This document shows positions 55,601-64,000 of a DNA stretch of 64,000 nucleotides, piece after piece; the stretch's first letter is position 1, and each line of letters begins with the position of its first letter. Location: contig VZTG01002823.1 of NCBI GenBank assembly GCA_013397845.1, forward strand, positions 113,957-177,956, read 5' to 3'. The translations under genes were made by a program, and so were the position numbers. The notes below the pieces were generated by a model. The model was not told where the DNA came from. It made no database searches and saw only the letters and a list, made by a program, of their open reading frames with translations. Source of the stretch: Melanocharis versteri. Lineage: Eukaryota > Chordata > Aves > Passeriformes > Melanocharitidae.

Positions 55601-58391
55601 TTGCTGCCTACAGGGAAATGGGTTTCTGTTGCCGTGCTACAACTGTCTATGGGTGTATCTGTGCCAAAACTTTAGTAAACATCTATAAATTCACGTGTGT
55701 GGGCTCAGGGCAGCCCCTCTCAGCAGCCATTGGCTCTGGTTTTTGGTGACCATGACCTCCGTTAGTGGTTTGGTCCATTCCTCCTGCACATCCTCAGCTC
55801 CCTGAATGTGGGCTGAGTCTTCCTCAACAAAGTTTTTTAAAGCTAAGGGTGGAGACGCCCCTTTGTGCACCACTGGCACACCTGGGCACATTCCACCCGC
55901 AGCAGCACAATTAAAACTTCGCTTTAAACATGTGCCTGAGCATTGTTGAACCAGGTCTTAATGATAGACCTTCTGGATGAGCCACTGCCCCGTGGTGCTC
56001 AGCAATGCCAGGGTGGCTCCAGGCAGGATTTGGGCACCGTGGTCTGGTGGGGAAGGAAACATCTTCCTCTCCTGGCTGTCCTTCACTGGGCACAGGTCTC
56101 GCGCCGCTCCAGCCCCGAAGCAACACGCTTGGGAAGCACCTGGATTCTCCAGAGCCTTGTCTAAGACACCTGGGCAACAGCAGGTGTGTTCCACTCGTTA
56201 AACAACCGGCTGGGAAGCAACAGGGACGGGGAGATGTGCAATTAATAACCGGGGTCGCCAGCTCTGCTCAAAGTAAATTAAGACAGAAAGAAGCAATATG
56301 TCAAGTTCCTTTGGCTGAGAGCTCTGGCACGAGCAGGAGCTTCAGCAATGATATTTCAGCAGCTCTTCTCTTTCTCGTGTGCGGGCACACCAGTGGAATT
56401 ATGCTTGCCAGGCAGGGCAGCACACCATGGGGAGGGTCTACTGACTGTAGCTGGGAGGCAAAATGTGCTGTCTCAGGGAAAGAGGTTGGGTTTTGGGGTC
56501 GTGCCGCTAAGGGAGGCTAAGAGCAAGGATGCAATTAGCTACTTTAAGTTAAGGTAATCGTGTTGGCTCACACTGATTCCCTTGCTACATAAGGACATCG
56601 CCGGGCAGTGCGTGTGCATCGCTCTGGAATATTGTAACACTCCAACTTTTATGCTATTATCACTTTTAAGAACACATAATTCTTCATTTAATTCTGCTTC
56701 TCTGGTACCATCCTAGAGACTGATTTAGTGTTAGATGGGAGTTTGTAACTCACTGGGAAACGTCAAAAAGCCCTCCTGCTTCAGCAGCAGGTATTACTCA
56801 CGCTACACATCGTTTAGGTGTTGCAGTGCCTTTGCCTGACTGATGATGATAAATGACTAAACACATGAACTCTATTCTAAATCATCATCTTTGATCCACT
56901 TGTGATCACATTACTCATATAATCGGTTGTCCTGAAACGCAGCAGAATTACTCATGTAAGGCAAGGGTTTTTTGTCCTAGTGAATAAGAAGAATAAGCAG
57001 CAAAATGCAATAAAATCAGTAGGAGCTGCTATTCACTCCCTTGGAAGTGCATTGAACCTACCTCAGGCTTCTGTTGAGGAATTTAGAGACACAGGTTACA
57101 ACCAGCCAAATTCCCACCCCCCCCAGCTCAAGGCTCCTATTTGCATATGCAAAAAGCTCCCTTTGATTTGCATATGCTACTACTGCTTCTTTTGGAACCC
57201 TTCCTAGGCTTGGATTGAAGAACGCATTTTTCCAGCTTCTTCTGAGGAAAGCAGTTGTTTGAGATCCTCTCCTGCATTAATTAGCTGATAGCCAAAATAG
57301 TGGAAGCGGGGCAGCGAGGCATAATCAATTACATTTGTATAACTGCTGATGGAACACGATAAGTAATTAATGAGACCGTGTGCACATACAAAAGATAAAT
57401 GCATTTGAAACTCGGCAAGAGCTGAAAGGTGTTTGTAAGCTTGATGTGCTTACTGTGTAAAAGGCCAGTTCAGACTCCTACTGAATTGTTACAGAAAGGT
57501 GGAAAGACTGCTGGTGAGTGAGAGTCAGCATTGAGGGGAAAAAGCCCAGCAGTTTCTTAGTGGGGAATAAAGGAATCTCTATAAAACCAGCAATCTTCAA
57601 AATAAAACTAGAGGTTTAAAAATAGTGGATTTTCAGGTCCTGTGTTTGATATACAGGGGAATTTTTTCAGGTGACAAAGCCGAAGTGTTAGACCAGTTCT
57701 TTACTGAAGGATTTGTGTTTTCGTCACTGGGTTCAAAATGCTACCCAGAAATGAAATAAGTTGTCATAATGATGTATCAGCCAGACTCTCACAACAGTAA
57801 AAATCCATTTTGTTTAGAGATCCTCACACATTAATAAATAACCCATTCTGTGAATTATGTCAAACGAAAAAAGCTCTCCTGTCTGGCCTGCAGCAAACCA
57901 TAATGACTTTCATTCTGCGGTGTAAAAGTATGGATCCACTGAGGAAAGAAAAAGAAAACACAGCCCAGTAATTACAGAGATTTCCTCCTGCGTGTTTTTA
58001 AAGCAAAGACAGTTTTTAAAGGAGCATAATTCTAGAAGAAGCTGTCTGATAGCCCAGGTCTACAGTTTCAGTGATACAAAGGCAGCCCTTGTCCTCTCTA
58101 ACAGCGAGATTTGGTACAGAAAACGTGTTATCTCATCAAAGTGGTAATTACTGAAAGTACAACCTACTGCCCAAAACCAGGGAAAAGCTCAGAGTCACAA
58201 ACCCAAGGCTGCAACCACCCCACTGATGCTGCTGGCAGCCGTACTGTTAGAGGAATCTATGCCCAGCATTGCAAGTGGGCAACTCACTCTATTCCAGAAA
58301 AACCAGACAATGCTTCTCCTCCTGTGACAGCTCAGCGTCTGGAACTGCTACTCCCAAAAACCAAGGTTGCAGAAGGATGTGCCAGCATGTT
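52681..58391. other. Intergenic or SLC7A14 first-intron DNA; no coding exon seen
   Basis: AT-leaning unique DNA. If the CpG island at 52 kb is the SLC7A14 promoter, this is intron 1. It includes A-rich runs near 54800, an AT-rich patch at 54845-54865 and a pair of octamer-type POU motifs at 57139-57177. No exon with a known protein product found. Confidence 0.5.
57139..57177. promoter_or_regulatory. Paired octamer (POU) motifs
   Basis: ATTTGCATATGCAAA (57139-57153) and ATTTGCATATGC (57166-57177) share a 12-base core with starts 27 bases apart. Each contains the ATTTGCAT octamer, and the first is palindromic, so it could hold a POU dimer. TAATTAAT homeodomain-type sites follow near 57365. An enhancer role is inferred. 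Confidence 0.45.
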
Positions 58392-58528
58392 TGCAAGGCC
58401 AGGTTGGATGGAGCCCTGGGCAATCTGGTCTAGTGGAAGGTGTCCCTGCACATGGCAGGTTGGGTTGGAATGAGATGATCTTTAGGATTCTGTCCAACCC
58501 AAACCATTCTATGCATCTGTGATTCTGT
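58392..58528 (+). mobile_element. CR1 LINE 3' end
   Basis: Sense CR1 tail: GCAAGGCCAGGTTGGATGGA, GAAGGTGTCCCTGCACATGG and a TTCTGTCCAACCCAAACC stretch, with a diverged terminal repeat ending TGTGATTCTGTG. Confidence 0.88.
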
Positions 58529-60187
58529 GTGAGACAAATCTGCATTCCTGGGCACCCCTCCCATTGTGTTTAAAATGCCTGAACCTCAGTGGTCAGTACA
58601 TTGATCCTGGAAAGCCTGAGCACCCAGGCCTGTGAACCCAAACATCACTGCAGTCTGTGTCTGCAGAAAGGTGGGGGAGGCTGTACTCGAAAAATTGACA
58701 TCAATATCTGCACTTGGAATGCAAAATCACCCAGCACCACAAATGAGCATTTAAAAGTGCACAGAGCCTCTAGGGTCCTTCTGCAGATGAGCACATGCAG
58801 ATACAAAACCAATATTGACTTCAACAAGGTATGTCTAGGGGAGCATTAATCATTTTTAGGATGGTTTCTTGTCTGCTTCCATAGAAAACCCAGACAGATT
58901 AACCACCACACGCTTCTCTATGGCAGTGAATTTCTGCATTTTACTGGTGGAGCAACAAATTTTACTAATTTCATGTGGTTTCACTACTCTCCTAGAGGGA
59001 GCCTGTCAGAACAGCTCCAAGATGTTCCTGGTTCCCCACCTCCTGCTCAGCTCACCCATCTATTGATTTGCCATTTCCCTGCGTTGTTGCAGTTTTTAAG
59101 GCTTTTACCTCCCCACCTCAAGACAACAGTGACAAACTAGACCTTTTTGCAAATGTGCAAATTGATTATACCTCTTTCTCTGTCGTTCTCTTTTTTTTCG
59201 TTTTGTTTTGTTTTTATTTTTTCTTCTGGTGGTTAAATAGCTTTGTTGCAAACCCAAATGGAGCACTTCATGCATATTGCATTATTTACAGATTGGCATG
59301 CACAGACTCTTGTATCTGTCATAGCCTGCATCCATTCCTACACCATTCTGCACGATGGGAATGATTGGTACCTGTGCAAAAAGGGCAGAAAACAAGTGGA
59401 AAACCGAAATGCCAGACATCGGGCTGGGGCAGGTGGATTTACCAAGGGGAGGGATGCGCCTGCAAGGATGTGAATGAGCATCTCCAAAAGGAACATTTCA
59501 GCTTCCACCCCATTCAGGCTGTAAGAACTGTAGGTGCTACCTCCATATGTATCCAGCCCCTAGGAAGAAGGAAAATACTGCTCCTTTCAGTCCCAGAGCT
59601 GTTTCTCACCAGCCTGGTGAGGATCCCAGGGGACCCTGGACCAGCTGCTTGTGAAGTTGGCATGTAATTAATCCTGGCAAAGTTGTTTAGAACAGCTCAA
59701 TATCAAGGGATCTGCTGGCCTTCCCCGTGGCACACTCTAATTTCACCTCTGAATGCGTCACCTCATTCCTGACCTCATCCAGGCAGGAAGATGAGCCCTC
59801 AGCTACCAAAACCTTCCCACTTCTCACCTGCATGGGCACGGATCAGTGCTCAAATATTGATTTGCTATTTACTTAGGAAAAGGGAACCCACAGCTGCAAG
59901 ACAGAAAGAAGCTTTAACATCACTCCCATCCTTCCCTCTGCCTTTTCCCTGATTATCCAGGCAGTCCAGCCTCTCCACAGCAAGGACAGCAGTTAAACCA
60001 TCACACTGTATCCCCCCTGAAGGCTGGAAAGAGGAAGAAAGGGTGATCTCTATGTACATGCTAATTATATCACTGGATTACACATTTATGCTCTTTTAAC
60101 TCTTGCACTAGAGACTGCAATACAAGGTTCAGGAATATTCCTGGGGGCTGCCTCTGGGTGCGTGGCACCCTTGCCTTATGTCTTTGA

Positions 60188-60262
60188 TCAAGTTAAGTAC
60201 CTCCTCTTTTATTTTGCTTATTTGTCAAAAGAAGATAATGATGTTTAGCCATCTTACAGCAA
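60188..60262 (+). mobile_element. Possible MIR-like SINE relic
   Basis: GATCAAGTTAAGTACCTCCT, then a TTTGCTTATTTGTCAAAAG stretch and GATAATGATG, recalls the MIR order CAAGTCACTTAACCTC..CTCATCTGTAAAATGG..GATAATAAT. Diverged; low certainty. Confidence 0.35.
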
Positions 60263-60569
60263 TGCTAACACTGCCAAAGCCCTCAGCGTAACACTGATGG
60301 AAGTACCATAGAAAAAGTGCTGTTCAAGCTCTCTGCTTCCATTTTGCCATGAACACACAGAGAAAATATCAATTTTTTAGTTGATGCACTGAGAAAGTTG
60401 GTCTTAAACCTGAAGTATTATCAGTGGTTTAATTTAGCGACGACTGTAGTTTAAATTAACCACAGCTCCACTTGAACTGCTCGAGCAGAGGTAAAAATGG
60501 AAAGATTAAAAATAAGAAAAGCCCAAAATTACCAGCAAAGGCACAAGGCCAGATTGCTGAAGCTGGACC

Positions 60570-61140
60570 CACGTGAGCGGCGCCGGGATCGGCGGGGACC
60601 AGCCCTCGCTCTCGGCTCTGTGCCTGGCTTTTAAATCGCTTTAAGGAGGGCTGATGATGGAGGCAGAGCCAGCTTTTACAGTGGCAGCGCAGCTGGGGAC
60701 CGACACTGTGAAAACAAGCGCACAAAGCTGCAAATCAAATCAAATCGCACTCGTGATGAAAACATTTCGGCGGCGAGCAGCCCCGGCAGAAGGCATCCCT
60801 GCGCTCGGAGCCGCTGCCCGGCTCCCGCACCGCCCGGCTGACGTCAGCCTGTCCCTGCTGGAGGAGCTGGGATGCAATCCAGCCCCTGAGCCTCTCCAGA
60901 CAAACCCGCCTCGCCGCTACCCAGCGAGCAGTTAAAGGGAAAAGGGAAAGGGCAGCGGGGAGGTCAGCCCGGCGCGTTTGTGCCTGTTCCGCTTGTTCTT
61001 TTCCCGGGATTGCAGCGGGGTTTGCTGCCAGGAGGTGCCTTTTCCATCGTCTCGATCTACCTCCAGCATCCCTCTGAGCCTTTGGGGCTCTGTTTGCCCC
61101 GGGGTGATGCTCGGCACACAGTCCCTACCTGGAGCACGGA
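60570..61140. promoter_or_regulatory. CpG-rich block with a CRE, 2.5-3 kb upstream of the SLC7A14 coding exon
   Basis: Many CpG sites, and a palindromic CRE (TGACGTCA) at 60839-60846. It could be an alternative promoter or an enhancer near the first coding exon. No TATA box or clear exon start is visible. Confidence 0.35.
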
Positions 61141-62681
61141 GGGGGTCTGAGGGCTGGAGCTCCTGCACGATAAACACCAGAATTAATATTCCTGGGGTGG
61201 ACAGCAGGCACTGCCTTGGGGTTTGATAGGAGCTGTGCTTCAATCCCAAATTGCTGAAGCACAGCTCCCCTGGGCAAGGAGAAAGGGACTTTCCCCCTAA
61301 AAACCCCTGCAGCAAGCTGGGCACTGGTGTCCTGCATGCCAGGGCCAGATCCATGCTGATCCAGCTGCTGGAGGCATCAGCTATCTTTCCTCTGCAGTAA
61401 TTACTCTGTGAGCCATGGAAAACCGGGGAAAACCCAACCTTTTCCTCTTAATGAGTGCCCCTGCCTGGCTTTCCATCAATACAACAACAGGAGCTCTCTT
61501 TTTTCCATTTACCGCCATCGATATTCTGTTCCTTGTTGCATTCCCGGCAGATTTTAATCGAGATCTTTGCTCAAGGATACCCCTACAGACTTCCGGACAG
61601 AGGAGAGTCATTAACAGAAAATCAAAAGCCATCCCAAGGCACAGGTGTGGTTTGGGGATCATTTTCTGGAGAAGATGAAGCTATGGGGTTGATGAGGATG
61701 GGAGATGCTGGGGGGGCACTGTGCTGCACCTCCCCAGCAGAACGAGTTTTACACGAGGAATAATTCAGCATCAACCCAGACGGTGAGGAAGATCCATGCC
61801 TGTAAACACCTATGCCTCTCCTTCTGGCGTGATTGCAGTTTTAGTCAATTTACCCTGATGGAGAGGAGTGTTTTGGTACAAACAGTGGTGCTGACAAGCA
61901 CATGGTGGCAGCAGCAAGTGCCAGCCAGCGAGGAGAAACGACCCCAACAGCCTGATTGTGGAGAGCTGAGCAGCTCCAAAACCCAGCTGCAGCTTGTCCC
62001 CTCTGAGCCACAGCCCCCTTCATCTTCCTGGGTTTATGGGGAGGAGAGAAGATTAAAAAACAAAACAAAACAAGTAAAAATTCCCTTTGCTTCCCACTGT
62101 TTGCTTCTAGAGAGCCAGGGCCAGTGGAGCAGAGCAGAAGTGAGCTGCCTCTGCCCCATGGAGATGGTTGCCATCCATGATGTATTTTTTCATGGTTTCA
62201 GATGGAGTGAAAGGATGTTTTCCAAGCAACAGAGCAGCAATATGCTGATCTCGCTTAAACATCTGGAATAGTCTTGAATGACTGCTTTAATTGAATCTAG
62301 CAGCAATTATAGAGTTATTTCATTTCAGAGGTATTGAAAGTTGTGGGTTTTTTTTTTCCTCTTGATGACTTAGGAGGAGCTTAAACCCCATGAATTGCAG
62401 GGCTTTGTTGGGCTGCCATGAGGGAGGACCTGGTCACAGCCCAGCCCCAGGCAGCTGGAACAGCTCAGCAGCCTAAATCTGGGTGCATCACTAATCCACC
62501 AGCCAGTTCCTGCTGTGGAATCACCTGTCCTTGTAAGGACCAGTCTGTGATGAGCCAGCCCCAGAGTCAGCTGCAGCCTGGCACTGGCAGGCAGTGGTCT
62601 CACGTGCTGGATTAAGGAGCAAAGCTTTACAGTCCCAGACCCTCTGTTTTTGCAGTACGGGTAGAGCACAGTGGTTACAGG

Positions 62682-63080
62682 ACCATAGAATGGCTGGAGT
62701 TGGAAGAGCCCTTCAAGATCCTCATTCCAGCCCCCCTGCCACGTGCAGGGATGCATCCACTATCCCAGGTTGCTCCAAGCCCCGTCCAACCCAGCCTTGA
62801 ACACTTCCAGGGTTGGGGCATCCACAGCTTCCCAGGGCACCCTGTGCCAGGGCCTCACCGGGAAGAATTTCTTCCTCATATCTAATCCAAATATTCCCTG
62901 CTTCATTCTGAAGCCATTCTCTCTTGTTCTGTCACTCCATGCCCTTGTCCAAATTCTTCTCCAGCTCTCTTGGAGCTGCCTTTAGGTACTGGAAGGGACT
63001 CTGAGTCTCCCTGGATCCTTCTTGTCTCCAGGCTGAACAGTCCCCACTCTGTCAGTCTGTCTCCATGGGAGGTGTCCCAC
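62682..63080 (-). mobile_element. CR1 LINE 3' region, antisense, about 400 bp
   Basis: The longest CR1 copy in the window. It starts with a terminal-type ACCATAGAATGGCTGGAGTT and passes AAGATCCTCATTCCAGCCCC, TCCAACCCAGCCTTGAACAC, AAGAATTTCTTCCTCATATC, CATTCTCTCTTGTTCTGTCA and a CTCCAGGCTGAACAGTCCCC block. It ends about 440 bases before the SLC7A14 acceptor. Clearly diverged from the family consensus. Confidence 0.88.
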
Positions 63081-63524
63081 AGAATGTCCCTGCACAGTCT
63101 GCCATGGTGATGGTGGGCTGACACATGGTGCCACCTGGAGCATCCCTGCGGCTGGAACTGCCGTGCTGCCAGGCTTGGAATCATGCTCTGTCCCCACCAG
63201 GGCCCAGTGTGCCTTGGTGGCCACCGGTACCTCACAGTTACATGCAGCCATCATCACTTTCGGTAGCAATTAAGCCACATAATGAGAATTTGGAGGAAAT
63301 CAGGTTCCTGCTGTTTGTAGCGCTGTAGTAATGACCCATGTGAGCACAAAGGAGGGCAGTGCATCGCTGAGAAAGGAGATTTCTCCACAACAGCAGCAGC
63401 AGCATCGGTCAAAGCAAAGCTCTGCCAGCACTGGAGCCTGGCAAAAACCAACTTAGGGGGCCCTTTTGGCTCTTCCTTCTTTCTTCGCTGTTTCATCCCA
63501 AACCTCTCTTCCTCTCTGTTGCAG
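63081..63524. other. SLC7A14: Intron sequence before the SLC7A14 coding exon
   Basis: Unique sequence with a short CAG run at 63391-63404. It ends in a pyrimidine-rich tract and the acceptor TTGCAG at 63519-63524. No other feature seen. Confidence 0.6.
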
Positions 63525-63613
63525 GGCTGCCAGCGCGGGATGGAGACGCAGCCACGGCCCTGAGCAGGTGGCGTTGACACCATCTGTGCCCCAGCTCTGC
63601 CCAGCCCGGCGCC
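63525..63613 (+). other. SLC7A14: SLC7A14 5' UTR within the first coding exon
   Basis: Starts after the TTGCAG acceptor at 63519-63524 and runs 89 bases to the start codon. An upstream ATG at 63540 opens a short frame that closes with TGA at 63561-63563, before the main start. Confidence 0.75.
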
Positions 63614-63917
63614 ATGAGTGGCTTCTTCTCGCGGCTGGACCCGCGGCGGGTGCCCTGGGGGGCCGCGGGCCATGCCCTGCGCGCCCGCGTCCTGCGCACC
63701 AAGCCCGTGGAGTCCATGCTGGAGGGCAGCGGGCCCGCGGCCGCCCAGGGCGCCCGGCTGGCCAAGGTCCTCACCACCCTCGACCTCATCTCCCTGGGCG
63801 TCGGGAGCTGCGTGGGCACCGGCATGTACGTGGTGTCCGGCCTGGTGGCCAAGGAGATGGCGGGGCCCGGGGTCATCGTGTCCTTCATCATCGCTGCCGT
63901 CGCTTCCATCCTGTCAG
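63614..63917 (+). CDS. SLC7A14: SLC7A14, first coding exon (residues 1-101), partial gene
   Basis: N-terminus of solute carrier family 7 member 14, a cationic amino acid transporter-like protein of the APC superfamily, mainly in neurons and retina and placed on lysosomal membranes in mammals (human variants are linked to retinitis pigmentosa; established knowledge). The exon opens [13 protein letters not shown] and contains [12 protein letters not shown] (28-38). The first membrane segment is at about 57-77 with the glycine-rich motif [37 protein letters not shown] begins the second segment. The stretch at 39-50 is Ala/Gly-rich and differs most from the human protein as I remember it. The start fits a GCGCC-ATG-AG context. 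The exon ends in phase 1 after Ser101 at a GTGAGC donor (63918). The full protein is about 770 residues, so the rest lies beyond the window. Confidence 0.95.
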
Positions 63918-64000
63918 GTGAGCTCTGCGGGGGATTCTGAGTAACGTGCCGTGTCCTGCTTCCTCTCCGTTCATGGGTGGACAATTGGCAGGATCCATGT
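63918..64000 (+). other. SLC7A14: Start of the next SLC7A14 intron
   Basis: Follows the GTGAGC donor. Reading on past it leaves the family sequence at once and soon meets a stop, so the coding exon ends at 63917. Confidence 0.85.

Larger units (their letters stand above)
58529..62681. other. Intergenic or SLC7A14 intron DNA with a CpG-rich block; no coding exon seen
   Basis: Holds a T-rich tract at about 59183-59227, a MIR-like relic at about 60188-60262 and the CpG-rich block at 60570-61140. The 188-codon frame at 61705-62271 has no domain I recognise and no supporting splice structure. Confidence 0.5.

Noticed and set aside
61705..62271. 188-codon open frame on the + strand upstream of SLC7A14
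   Set aside because: Translation matches no family I know, is low-complexity in places, and lies in probable intron sequence.

Overview
The window is nuclear DNA of a vertebrate, almost certainly a bird. It contains spliced genes with GT-AG introns and many short pieces of CR1 LINE retrotransposons (the dominant interspersed repeat of birds), spread over compact, AT-leaning intergenic DNA. Only two protein-coding genes are recognisable, both on the + strand: RPL22L1 (ribosomal protein L22-like 1) at the left edge and the first coding exon of SLC7A14 (a cationic amino acid transporter-like protein) at the right edge. From memory, the two are also neighbours in the same order and orientation on human 3q26.2, so the window is a conserved synteny block with about 60 kb of intergenic DNA in between.

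Left edge (1-3125): all four coding exons of RPL22L1 are present, but the assembly has scrambled them. Exon 1 with its TATA/CRE/TOP promoter (1776-1984) lies downstream of exons 2 and 3. It is bounded by single N characters and sandwiched between two apparently identical 980-bp copies of intron 3 plus part of exon 4 (795-1774 and 1986-2965). The natural order is 1776-1984, then 1-794, then one copy of the duplicated segment, then 2966 onward. Read that way, the gene encodes 122 residues.

Middle (3125-63524): no convincing gene. The open frames there look like chance frames, and several run through CR1 copies. The region holds about ten CR1 fragments on both strands, two possible ancient MIR-like SINE relics, a few short tandem repeats and hairpins, and several CpG-retaining blocks (about 19.7-20.0, 23.1-23.5, 40.2-40.5, 44.1-44.7, 51.6-52.7 and 60.6-61.1 kb) that are candidate regulatory elements. 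The strongest is the CpG island at 51.6-52.7 kb. It is broken by a 326-base N gap and carries, next to the gap, a near-consensus RE1 site for the REST/NRSF repressor. As SLC7A14 is expressed mainly in neurons and retina and should have an upstream non-coding exon, this island is the best candidate for its promoter.

Right edge (63525-64000): splice acceptor, 5' UTR, start codon and first 101 codons of SLC7A14, ending at a clean donor at 63918. I found no previously undescribed multi-gene system. The most useful observations are the RPL22L1 misassembly and the RE1-bearing, gap-broken candidate promoter.
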